Shown piece after piece: positions 11,690 through 21,835 of a DNA stretch of 64,000 nt. Origin of the DNA: Leptobrachium leishanense (lineage: Eukaryota > Chordata > Amphibia > Anura > Megophryidae); assembly GCA_009667805.1 (NCBI GenBank), contig CM019068.1, forward strand, positions 11,016,889-11,080,888. Direction: 5' to 3'. The notes below the pieces were generated by a model. It worked only from the letters and a program-made list of their open reading frames with translations. It had not been told where the DNA came from and ran no database searches. Positions within the stretch are counted from its first letter, which is position 1; each line of letters opens with the position of its first letter. Made by a program: the position numbers and the translations under genes.

Positions 11690-12037
11690 CCCTATTATCC
11701 CTCTAGCCAAAATTTCTCTTTGTGCCTGAAGGTCCTTTGGACCCCTCTCTCTCCCCATCGCTGGTAGCCACAGATCAAAGGCAGGCACCGCTTGAAAGGG
11801 CACAGTCTGCCCTTCTTGGCAGTGCCTGCCTTTAACCCTTAGGGGCTGGATTGCGGTCCTCTCCCAGAGGTGGCCACCATCTTGGATGTTGGCCATGCCT
11901 CCGGGATCCCCTCCTGCCCACTGATGTCAACCCGTATGGATGGGATGACGTCACTTCAAGAGTTAACCCTTAGCTGCCACCTATGGCGGAGATATGGTGG
12001 TCACTGGACTCCCCTATCTCCTGATCTGTGGCAGATA

Positions 12038-12240
12038 CCGGCTGGGTGGAGTAGAGGTAACATCACTGCTCTATAACCGTGGAAATAGACTGTGGAGACA
12101 CAGGTTCGATCCCGGCAAGAGTACCTCTCCAGTAAGTGTCCTTGGGTAAGACACCTAACAGTACATACTCGCCACCCAGGACATACTTGAAAACGAGAGA
12201 ATTCTCAATGTATCCTTCCTGGTAAAATCCTTTCTCAAAA
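12038..12240 (+). mobile_element. tRNA-derived SINE with LINE-type tail, about 203 bp
   Basis: The head has a pol III B-box GGTTCGATCCC at 12103-12113 and an upstream GTGGAGTAGAGGTA A-box-like stretch. The middle has CCTTGGGTAAGACACCTAAC, close to the CORE/MIR-type conserved block. The last 60 bp (ACGAGAGAATTCTCAATG then TATCCTTCCTGGTAAAATCC) is nearly identical to the 3' end of the LINE copies at 6190-6260 and 35845-35900. It interrupts a piggyBac-type MITE; GATA on both sides (12034-12037 and 12241-12244) is a possible short target duplication. Confidence 0.78.
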
Positions 12241-12635
12241 GATAGGGGTAAATGTTTGGTATTGATTGAAAAACCAGAGCATGGCCTTTTCAATGATTTT
12301 ACCAAGTTAAAAGTTAAAGAAAAAAATAAAGAAAAATAAATAAATACATTTCTTAAAAAAATATTGTGGGTTTTTGTTTTTTATTAATGCAGCACTACTG
12401 TTCGCATTTCAAAGGTAATGTGAACAATGATGCTGCACTAATGATTTTTTGGGGGGTTTAGCAAAAATCATGTGATTGGAAATTCAAATATTTTACATTT
12501 CTTGTTATAGCATTCTGGCAGGACATGACATATACATATAATAATAATATATTATGAATCTGCCAAGTCTAATGTAAAAAATGATATTTAACATGTCTGG
12601 GTCATATAATAAAACATGACTTATATCGCGTTTAA

Positions 12636-13902
12636 CCCCTTAACGCCGCAGGACGTACATTTACGTCCTGCATTAGGTGGGCTTTGACGCCGCAGGACGT
12701 AAATGTACGTCCTCGGCGTTTACAGCCCCCCTGCCTTAATACTTACCTCCTCCGGTCGCTCCCACGCTGCTCTGACTCCCGCGGAGTCAGATCAGTGTGA
12801 TCCCTCCTCCAGCGCTGTGACGTCATCGCGCCGGTGGTGCGATGACGTCAGTTTCAGGCGTCCCCCCCCGCCGGAGCAGGGGAAGCGCCTGGAGGGGAGG
12901 GGAGGGATCCTTCGGATCCCTCTATCTCCCGATCGCCTGGTCCCCAGCGGCTGTGGCCAGCATCGCTGGAAGGGTCACAGCCTGACCTTTCCAGCGATGT
13001 ATGGGGGGTTAACCCCTTAGTTGCCAGGTCGCGACCGGGCACTAATTTGTGCCCGATCGCGGCCTATTTCCGGTGGGGGCCGCCATCTTGGATGGCAGCC
13101 CCCACCTCTGGGTCACCCCCGGTCAACTGACTCATCGCGCCATGCGCGATGATGTCAGTTAACCGGGAACCCCCTAGCTGCAAAGGGATTTCCTATGGAA
13201 ATCCCTTGCAGGAGATAGGGGGGTTCTTTGAACCCCTTTATCTCCTGATCGGTGGCAGCTAGGGGGTCATGGCTGATATTGCTGGAAAGGCCAGAGCATG
13301 GCCTTTCCAATGATATCAAACATGACCATGGTAAAAGTAAAATAAAAGTGTAAAAAAAGTAAAAATCAAAATAATAAAAAAATAATAAATTAAATAATAA
13401 AAAAATAATAAATATAATAATAAAAAAAAAATTGTTTTTTTTAATGCAGCACTATTGTTCACATTTCAATTATAATGTGAACAATGATGCTTCACTAATG
13501 ATTTTTTTTTTTGGGGGGTTTAGCTAAAATCACGCAATTTCTCCCCAAAAAAAAATGGGTTCCCCATTCTAATTTTTTTTAACAGATCTACCCAATAGAA
13601 TATGACCGCAGAGCCTCGGATAATAAAATTTAAAAAAAAAACACTTTACACACTGTGGAAGATTGAAATTTTATTGAAAATTCACATTTTTTTACATTTT
13701 TTGTTATAGCATTTTGGCAGGGCATGACATATACATATAATAATGATATATTATTAATCTGCCGAGTCTGACGGAAAGAACGATATATAATTTGTCTGGG
13801 TGGTATAATAATACGTGACTTAAAAATGGTCAAAATGAGCTCAGCAAACTTCTACTTCCGAAACAGCGCCGAAGTTGTAAAATTACTCCCGTCCTTAAGG
13901 GG
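12636..13902. mobile_element. piggyBac-type MITE nested in a related MITE, 1267 bp
   Basis: TTAA at 12632-12635 and 13903-13906, with ends CCCCTTAACGCCG and CGTCCTTAAGGGG. The target is the GCGTTTAAAC site that is intact in the other family B copies (for example near 33266 and 44920). A subterminal hairpin pairs GGACGTACATTTACGTCC with its partner at about 12680-12715. The interior is non-coding. Confidence 0.88.
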
Positions 13903-13972
13903 TTAAACACGATGAGCAAAACCGGTAAAAATGAGCTCCGCACACAGAGGTGAAATGGCTTGGTCGCAGGAC

Positions 13973-14390
13973 AAATTCTTGTTGGCCTCTATGACATCAC
14001 GATCCCCCTGTCTGTGAGGGTATAAATAACCTGATCCGAATCAATACAAACGAATTTGGTGACATATACTTGCTTGTGTGCGTCATTCATTTTCCCAAGC
14101 GCGCTTGTCATTGCTCTGCCTGGGGATCACAACAGAGGATCGGAGACCTGTAATCGAGATAGGGGGACACTCAGAGACCCCCAGAGAGGGAGAGAGACTC
14201 TAACAGTCCGAATCAAAGTGTCAGTTTTAAAATAGGTGTCGTTTTTTCACGTGTCATTTATAAGTGAGGCCAGAAGGCGGTGACGTTTATATAGTAAACC
14301 ACTATAACCTACTTATATCTTAATCATTAAAAATGGCGGCTGCAGCCATTACTCGGATCAGCTGACACAGCCAAGATTTCTATACATTTT
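13973..14390. other. No gene seen; isolated TATA-like box
   Basis: GGTATAAATAACC near 14019 looks like a TATA box, and the context could be a decayed LTR, but no partner LTR or coding region was found. Confidence 0.25.
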
Positions 14391-14430
14391 CAGGGTTATT
14401 CAGAGAGCGGTGAAAAGCAGGAGAATGACT
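14391..14430. mobile_element. Isolated Harbinger-like terminus
   Basis: CAGGGTTATTCAGAGAGCGG matches the left terminus of the 18551-19500 element, but the following sequence does not match the family body. Treated as a fragment. Confidence 0.5.
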
Positions 14431-14489
14431 GGAGAATGGAAAATTCTAGGTCGAAATAGTACACGTAGCGGTAATGACATGACACTCAG

Positions 14490-14638
14490 AAACTGTAACC
14501 CTAGCACTAGATCTAGCCCTAACCTCAGCCTAACCCTGATCCTAGTCCTAACCATCACCCTGACCATATGGCACAGACAAACTGTTGCACTAACCCTAGC
14601 CCTCACCCTTAACCTAGCTTTGACCTTACCCCACTAAC
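14490..14638. repeat. Degenerate CCCTAA-like tract
   Basis: Repeated AACCCTA, CCTAACC and CCCTGA words spaced 6 bp apart suggest a decayed telomere-type hexamer array. Identity is too low to call a recent telomeric repeat. Confidence 0.5.
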
Positions 14639-14689
14639 CAATTTTTTTTAATGTATTATACATAAAGGTGGCAAATATATTGGACGTTT

Positions 14690-14835
14690 CCAATATTCCG
14701 AAATGGTCTGATACCGAAACAACAGAAACGTCCGATATTCCAAATCGACTTTTTCAAATTATTTCCAAAGCTGATATTTTCAGATTCCGAACGAAGATAC
14801 ATTTTTCAGCGTTGCACATGCCTAGTGAGCCCTAC
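14690..14835. mobile_element. Possible decayed hAT-type right end
   Basis: A CCGAAA/TCGA-rich stretch ends in GCGTTGCACATGCCTAG, resembling a degraded GTGCACATCCCTA terminus of the family at 28562. Low confidence, since no opposite end was found. Confidence 0.3.
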
Positions 14836-15112
14836 GCACGGGATGAACTCTAGCTTTCCCAGCCCTTTATACAGCGAGCTCTGCTAGAAGACCCGTGAGC
14901 TTACAATCTAAAGGAATAAAAGGGACATGAGACAGAAGAGAGCAGGGAGAGCGTTGAGTCGGCGGCCAGAGAAATGGCAACAATGGCTCAATTGTAGAGG
15001 TTATGAAGGGGATAATGTGAGAGAAGCACAGGCACCTGGAGGGGGAGCATAAATGTTACCAGGGGGCAGGGTGGGAGTTTCGGGGGAGGCTGGAGGTGTC
15101 TGAGGTTATAAT

Positions 15113-15256
15113 CCATATGAAGGAATCGCCAGCATACAGCCCTATTCTTAAATCATGGGTTTATTCTCCCAGTGCAACGTCATTAGTTTCTTGCACCGGG
15201 AGAATAAACCCATGATTTAAGCATACGGCTGTATGCTGGTGGTTTCTTCATATGGG
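15113..15256. repeat. Long hairpin (arms about 65 bp, loop 13)
   Basis: Left arm 15113-15177 and right arm 15191-15256 pair with few mismatches (CCATATGAAG with CTTCATATGG, GGGTTTATTCTCCC with GGGAGAATAAACCC). About 120 bp downstream lies ATATCGAAACGCGTTGG, similar to the GAAACGCG segment of the Penelope hammerhead motifs. It may be the terminal part of a Penelope-like relic; that is inference. Confidence 0.7.
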
Positions 15257-15904
15257 TGATTGCATTGAGGTCTGAGAGTGAGGACCTTTACCGGCTTCTA
15301 TTGGGTGAGTGACTGTTTGTGGACGCCATTACTTTTGTGTCTGCGTTTATGCTGTGGATCCTCCATGACATATCGAAACGCGTTGGGAGACGTCTCGTCT
15401 TTAAACAGCAATTACATGATATATAACTCTATATTTAACAGAAACAGAGATGTTGACATGACTGTGGCACCCCCCACCCCCCGCCTCTATCGCAGTGGAT
15501 GCGAGCATCTGCAATATTCTTTTATCATTGATTGAAAGCGCCATAAAGATGCACGCAGCAGCTGCCCTGGGGGCGCGTGAGCGGATCACACAGAAACACG
15601 GCTTGTTTTTAAAGACGCGTTGGAAATGTTTTACAGATGGATGAATATTAAACGATGTTTCAGAAACATGTCACAAAACCAAAACGCGCATCATTTCCAA
15701 CCGTCTTTGTTATATTCGTGCAGATCAGGACCTGGCAGCTTTTACCTGTCATGCAAACAATTGGTTACATTGTATCGCTCGCAGAACCGTAAGAATAAAC
15801 GCAGAGCTGTCTATTTATGGTGAGAAATGTCACGATTATGTGACGCCGGACACAAAAAAATAGAGACAGGGAAACATGTACGGGCAAGGCAAGTATGGGA
15901 GTGT

Positions 15905-17430
15905 TCACCTCTGTGACCGCAGGGTGTGTGAGGGACAGGTCTGTGACCGCAGGATGTGCGTGGGATACCTCTGAGACCGCAGGATGTGCGTGAGACAGCT
16001 CTGTGACTGCAGGGTGTGTGAGGGACACCTCTGAGACCGCAGGATGAGCAAGGGACACCTCTGAGACCGCAGAATGAGTGAAGGACACCTGTGACTGCAG
16101 GATGAGTGTGGGACAGCTCTGTGACTGCAAGGATTGTGAGGGACACCTCTGAGACTGCAGAGTGTGTGTGGGACAGCTCTGTGACCGCAGGATGTCCGTG
16201 GGATACCTCTGAGACCACAGGGTGTGCGTTGGACAGCTCTGTGTTCACAGGATGTGCGTGGGATGCCTCTGAGACCACAGGGTGTGCGTGGGACAGCTCT
16301 GTGATCACAGGATGTGCGTGGGATGCCTCTGAGACCGCAGGGTGTGCGTGGGACAGCTCTGTGTTCACAGGATGTGTGGGATGCCTCTGAGACCACAGGG
16401 TGTGCGTGGGACAGCTCTGTGATCACAGGATGTGCGTGGGATGCCTCTGAGACCGCAGGGTGTGCATGGGACAGCTCTATGACAGCAGGATGTGCGTGGG
16501 ACAGCTCGGTGACCGCAGGATGTGCGTGGGACAGCTCTGTGACAGCAGGATGTGCGTGGGACAGCTCGGTGACCGCAGGATGTGCGTGGGACAGCTCTGT
16601 GACAGTAGGATGTGTGTGGGACAGCTCTGTGACCGCAGGATGTGCGTGGGACACCTCTGAGACCGCAGGATGTGCGTGAGACAGCTCTGTGACTGCAGGG
16701 TGTGTGAGGGACACCTCTGAGACCGCAGGATGAGCAAGGGACACCTCTGAGACCGCAGAATGAGTGAAGGACACCTGAGACTGCAGGATGAGTGTGGGAC
16801 AGCTCTGTGACTGCAGGGATTGTGAGGGACACCTCTGAGACTGCAGAGTGTGTGTGGGACAGGTCTGTGACCGCAGGATGTGCGTGGGATGCCTCTGTGA
16901 CAGCAGGATGTGCGTGGGACAGCTCTGTGACAGCAGGATGTGCGTGGGATGCCTCTGTGACCGCAGGATGTGTGTGGGACAGCTCTGTGACAGCAGGATG
17001 TGCGTGGGACAGCTCTGTGACAGCAGGATGTGCGTGGGACAGCTCTGTGACAGCAGGATGTGCGTGGGATGCCTCTGTGACCGCAGGATGTGCGTGGGAC
17101 AGCTCTGTGACAGCAGGATGTGCGTGGGACAGCTCTGTGACAGCAGGATGTGCGTGGGATGCCTCTGTGACCGCAGGATGTGCGTGGGACAGCTCTGTGA
17201 CAGCAGGATGTGCGTGGGACAGCTCTGTGACAGCAGGATGTGCGTGGGACAGCTCTGTGACAGCAGGATGTGCGTGGGACAGCTCTGTGACAGCAGGATG
17301 TGCGTGGGACAGCTCTGTGACAGCAGGATGTGCGTGGGACAGCTCTGTGACAGCAGGATGTGCGTGGGACAGCTCTGTGGCCGCAGGATGTGCGTGGGAC
17401 AGCTCTGTGACTGCCAGGTTTTCGTGGGAC
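15905..17430. repeat. 30-bp minisatellite, about 51 copies
   Basis: Tandem units of 30 bp built from GCAGGATGTGCGTGGGAC and AGCTCTGTGAC blocks. The unit length is a multiple of three, so frames of up to 555 codons stay open on both strands (10-residue periods); these are artefacts. Internal structure: a divergent block at about 16015-16190 (GAGCAAGGGACACC, GAATGAGTGAAGG) recurs at about 16697-16870, 686 bp later. The 16900-17390 part is nearly homogeneous, with alternating GACAGCTCT and GATGCCTCT variants. Confidence 0.95.
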
Positions 17431-17754
17431 ATCTCTGTCGCCCTAGGCTTTTCTGTACAATATCAAGTACAGGTCGTCTGATGTAGCAGGACAATGCTGA
17501 CCCACACTGTGCGCGGTGCGTTCCATCCCGTGCTACGCAGATGGTTGCGCACAGCGGCAGAATACATTTCATAAGACTTCAAAATATTAAATCGTTAACA
17601 AAACCAGGACCTGGAATTTATATCTCACTTTATGCTGATGCTGAGTGTCACGTGTTTCTATCAGAGGATGGAAAAATGAGCAGAAATCGAAATTAATATA
17701 AATAAATGTTTACTATGAAAACTAATAAAACTAAATACAAACAATAAATATTTA

Positions 17755-18056
17755 TATCTATCTAGACTATTTATCTATTTTTCTTTTGGTTGTTCTATGT
17801 ATTTATTCTGTCTATCCCTCCATGTCTGTCTGTCTCTCGAAATATCTACATCTATCTATTTATGTTTCTGTCTATTGGTCTGTTTATTTATTGTGCCTAT
17901 CTATCATCTGTTTATCATCTATCCAGGTCTGTCTATCTTTATATATATAAAATAATAAAATCTATTACCTGTCTTACCTATTTATTATGTCTGTCTATTC
18001 ACCCATCCGTGTCTGTCTGTCTATAATGTCTCATACTTTGTGTACACACACACACA
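17755..18056. repeat. Compound TATC/GTCT microsatellite and (CA)n
   Basis: Interrupted TATCTATC and CTGTCTGTCT runs through about 18025, then a short (CA)n at 18043-18056. No gene seen here. Confidence 0.8.
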
Positions 18057-18059
18057 CAT

Positions 18060-18550
18060 TTCTATAATTTATACATTGTTTGTATCTGTGTGTTATTATT
18101 TTTTTCGCCCTGCTGCGCCTGTGTCTTCCTTGTTGCAGCCATAAAACGTGTCGGCTTTAAATGAGATTTAATGGGTAACATGATTGGAATGTGAATATCT
18201 GTCAGTCTTTGTCACACTTGAGTGTTTCATTACTGGCCATGACTCCCGCAAGAAATCTACCCTGTGATTATATTATGGTGTTACTGTACACCAGGGGGAT
18301 GTATTAATAGATTAGCCGCACGCCGTGTAAAAAATATGAATAAAATCAGAAATGCAATCACACTTTATAACTTTTTGCTCGCGTTTTGGATTTTTGTTTT
18401 CTTTTGCTCCAATTTTTTTTCTGTTGGTTTGTTACAACGCACACTTTTTCTCTTGACAATATTCTTTATTATTATAGAATTTTGTGTTTTATCATTTAAA
18501 TGTATTTTAGTTTATTAGATAAGGGTTATTAGTCATGTTTGTGACACTAT
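18060..18550. other. No gene seen
   Basis: AT-rich sequence without recognised features before the Harbinger-like element. Confidence 0.35.
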
Positions 18551-19500
18551 CAGGGTTATTCAGAGAGCACCGACATGTCACCGACATATCGGTGCTCTCC
18601 CGTTCACCACATCGGCTAGTCCGATTTGCCAACCCTGCGGTGAATACAGCATTTACCGCAGGGTCTCCAAACTGCAGGGAAGAAGCCGCGGAACAAATCC
18701 AAAAAAAACGCTGCAAAACCGACGAATTGATAGGAAAAACTGCCACAAAACCGCCAAATCGGTATGAAGAACTGTCGAAAAAATACCAAATTGATCTGAA
18801 AACCTGTCGAACGTATCCGACACAAAACTGTTGAAAATTGATCGGAAAAACTGCCACAAAACCGCCGAATCGATCCGGAGAACCGTCAAACAATACCAAA
18901 TCGATCTGAAAACCTGCCTAACGCATCCGACAATCTGCCGCAAAACTGCCAGACTGATCAGAAAAAAACTGATGATCCATCGAACACAGTGCCGACCAGT
19001 CGCCGGAAAAAGCTGACAAGCCGACGAACGGGTAAAAAAAAAAGGCAACTTTTTAAAAGTGTTTGCAAAAATACTACTGCACGAAAATTCCTGAAAATGA
19101 CATATAAGGTACTATGAATAATAATAATAAGGTCTGAGACAGAAAAAAAAACATTAAAAAAAATCTGCGAATCAGAATAATGCTTATCGAATCCTAAAAA
19201 ATGAATAGACTTTTTTCTGCAAGCAAAAAGAATAAACGGTTGAATAAATATTTAATAAAAATGGGGGAATATGTTTTTACATTGAAAGGCATTTCATTGA
19301 CATTTTGGTGCTGTTTGGTGTTAACCATTGTTAACCATTGCTTCTCTATGGGGATTTTACTGCTGTCAAAGATCACCGTATTTCACTGGCAATTCACCAA
19401 TATTTGGCAACATGCCAGCGTTTTGAATAACCAAATGGCCTCGAGTTTGCACCGTACGAGGAAATTCTGAGCCAGTTCGGCTCTCTTTGAATAAACCCTG
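18551..19500. mobile_element. Harbinger-like non-autonomous element, 950 bp
   Basis: Begins CAGGGTTATTCAGAGAGC and ends GCTCTCTTTGAATAAACCCTG-like (inverted repeat with two small indels). The interior is rich in GCCGAAA/CCGATC words with a T/A-rich centre. No target duplication is clear here (TAT left, AAT right). The superfamily is assigned only from the sister copy at 28750-29658, whose 3-bp TTA/TAA flanks fit PIF/Harbinger. Small frames inside are incidental. Confidence 0.75.
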
Positions 19501-20149
19501 AATATTTTCTTTGTCATAGACACACCGCCACCTCTTCTTATCGCCGGGTGGATTTTATTTCCAGGCAGAGGATAGAGCAATGTAGGGAGAAGAACAGGGC
19601 TTTTTGAGGATTCCTGTATATTAACTCTGACCTTGCATAAGCTGACGCGTTTTACATCCTTTGGGAAAACACGTGAGACAAGAATAGTATACAAGAAACA
19701 AATGGATTCCCATGAAATGTGATTACTGGGCGTTCTTCATTCATTTTCCATGTTACCTCCACTCCATGTGACGAACAACAGAGCTAGATCCTCTACTATT
19801 AAATCATCTTCGGAAAAATCCTCATGAATAGGTAAGAAAAATGCTGGATTCAAGGACACAGTCACCAGCCCCCATGGTGGTCACTCAGATTGAGGAAGCC
19901 AATATATTAAAACAACAACCTTAAACCCTAAACTTTAGTGCTTTGTTTGTCCAATTTTGGTTCTTTTTTGCCCCAGAAATCTCAAACACTCTCAGATATA
20001 CAGTATAAACTTATTCAAGTGCTTATCATGATTCAAAGAACACCCAGCGCTCAAAGGCCAAAACATTGCTTTACTTTGCTCTAATAAACTCAACAATCAT
20101 GTCATCCTCCCAGCTCCTCCATTTTTTCCACTCTTCAGTCCCACCCATT
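19501..20149. other. No gene seen
   Basis: No recognised coding or RNA feature. Confidence 0.35.
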
Positions 20150-20425
20150 CCTTGTCCTAATCTTATAACCTCCCACCCATTCCTTGTCCTTATTTTATAA
20201 CCTCCCACCCATTCCTTGTCCTAATCTTATAACCTCCCACCCATTCCTTGTCTTAATCTTATAACCTCCCACCCATTCCTTGTCTTAATCTTATAACCTC
20301 ACACCCATTCCTTGTCCTAGTCTTATAACCTCCCACATATTCCTTGTCCTAATCTTATAACCTCCCATCCAGTCCTTGTCCTAATCTTATAACCTCCCAC
20401 TCAGTCCTTGTCCTAATCGTATAGT
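20150..20425. repeat. 32-bp minisatellite, about 9 copies
   Basis: Tandem units of the type CCTCCCACCCATTCCTTGTC plus CTAATCTTATAA. Copies differ at one or two sites. It lies directly upstream of an L2-type 3' region and probably arose by expansion within it. Confidence 0.9.
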
Positions 20426-20439
20426 TCTCCCTTCCAGCT

Positions 20440-20755
20440 GCTTCCACTTCTCACTCTGATTACCCTTACCAAGGACAAGCTTCTGGTCCTTCCCCATGCA
20501 ATCCCTTCTAGATTCTATCTAGTCACCATCTCCACACTCCCCCTGCTCTCTTTTGCTTCACTTACCTTTGTCTCTTAGATTGTAAATTAATGGGATGTCT
20601 GGCTTAGCACTTATATAAAGAGCATTATCAGCAGGACAATTATTCTATGGGCAGATTCATCTGTTTCTCGTGTATCATTATTATGTCTCATGTTTGTACT
20701 TTCCCATAGTAAAGTGCTGTGACACCGGTTGGTGCTATATAAATGCTGTAACTGG
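20440..20755 (+). mobile_element. L2-like LINE 3' end (rearranged)
   Basis: Contains the CTTAGATTGTAA motif and, further on, AAAGTGCTGTGACACCGG followed by TTGGTGCTATATAAATGCTG. Both are typical of vertebrate L2-type 3' UTRs, and similar words occur at 22189 and 54450-54570. No coding part remains. Confidence 0.55.
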
Positions 20756-21169
20756 TATAACCAGGTCTTCTTTGAATGGCTGTGGAGATGGCTTCTCCAT
20801 GATAAGGTGTCACCCAGCCGACGTAGTGGGGATTTGTTTGCTATTTGTGCCTACTACACAGTGTGCCCTCCCTCCCTTTGTGTTTTACGAACAAATGCTC
20901 ATGTTAAGGTCATTGGTTGGGAGTATCTTTTCCACGGTGAATGCGGCTCATCAGTTATCCAGACTAGAAGTGTCCACCAGTACCGCACTCCCATCACCTA
21001 TGTATCCATGAGCCAGCGTCATTTCTATCACACTTGGTAGTCTGTGAAACTGACAGAAGCAGACATGGAACCCGAGATAGCGAATAGTTTGTTTTTATCA
21101 GTAGACAATGCCCCCGGTGCTTGTATTATACATGTCAATGTTGCTCTCAGTTGTGGAACAAAAGTTGTG
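20756..21169. other. No confirmed gene; frames of 103-113 codons
   Basis: Open frames exist, but none shows a clear family. A short VDNAPGA-like peptide near 21101 recalls the DNAPGH motif of Tigger/Jerky DDE transposases; the surroundings do not support it. This is the left flank of the 21178-28562 unit. Confidence 0.3.
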
Positions 21170-21336
21170 TATCGTATTAGGGATGTGCGTTTCGGGTTTC
21201 GGAATTTCAGAATTTTCACGAAATTTCCCGATTCGGGTCTTTCGATGCGCCCGAAATTCCGAAATTTTTTAGATCCGAAAAAGTCGAATCCGAACTGTTT
21301 TCCGAGCCGAATCGAAAAATTTTCGGAATTTCGAAT

Positions 21337-21580
21337 GGACTTGAAATGTGTCAAATCGAAATCTATTGCTTTGAAACGAGAACAGACTTTCCGAAAAAAC
21401 GAAAAATTTACCAAATCGAAAATTTTTCGAAATTTTCGAATGGACTTGAAATGTGTCAAATCGAAATCTATTGCTTTGAAACGAGAACAGACTTTCCGAA
21501 AAAACGAAAAATTTGCCAAATCGAAAATTTTTCGGAATTTTCGAATGGACTTGAAATGTGTCAAATCGAAATTTATTTTC
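21337..21580. repeat. Subterminal 105-bp direct repeats
   Basis: A block starting GGACTTGAAATGTGTCAAAT occurs at 21337, 21442 and 21547, i.e. two full 105-bp units and a partial third, just inside the left end. Such subterminal repeats often bind transposase; that role is inferred. Confidence 0.85.
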
Positions 21581-21835
21581 CCTCTATTCATGATTTCAGT
21601 TCCATTCGGGATTTCGGTTCCATTTCGGTAAGTCTGGACATCGTATATTTAACTAGTATCGGTTATATGGCTGATTCTGTAAAAATTTTATTGTTTCCAA
21701 AGATCCGATAAGAATTTTCGTATTTGGGTCAGATCCGATTCGTCCGCGGGTCGCGCATGCGCGCGCATGTCGTAACTTTATTGAGCCAGTTTTATTGACA
21801 ACTTTTTGAACAAAATATTGTTTTTATTATTCATC

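Larger units (their letters stand above)
11690..13972. mobile_element. piggyBac-type MITE (family B), interrupted twice
   Basis: The body matches the complete family B copy at 32119-33339: the GGTCCTTTGGACC block, CATCTTGGATGTTGGCCATGC, the TAGCTGCCAC/TATCTCC hairpin, the GGCCAGAGCATGGCC-like block and the AACGATATATAA / GATGAGCAAAACCGGTAAAAA end region. A SINE (12038-12240) and a second piggyBac-type MITE (12636-13902) are inserted in it. Both outer ends are degraded, and no outer TTAA pair is seen. Confidence 0.7.

Noticed and set aside
12040..12115. tRNA gene
   Set aside because: The B-box is good, but the cloverleaf is degraded and the sequence continues into a LINE-type tail; it is the head of a SINE.
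15811..17572. Frames of 555, 355, 229 and 212 codons on both strands
   Set aside because: All come from the 30-bp minisatellite; the 10-residue period and simultaneous openness in several frames exclude a gene.
20670..21040. Possible Tigger/Jerky DDE transposase because of a VDNAPGA peptide
   Set aside because: Neighbouring motifs (for example a W-F helix before it and a PxxT segment after it) are not found in a consistent frame.
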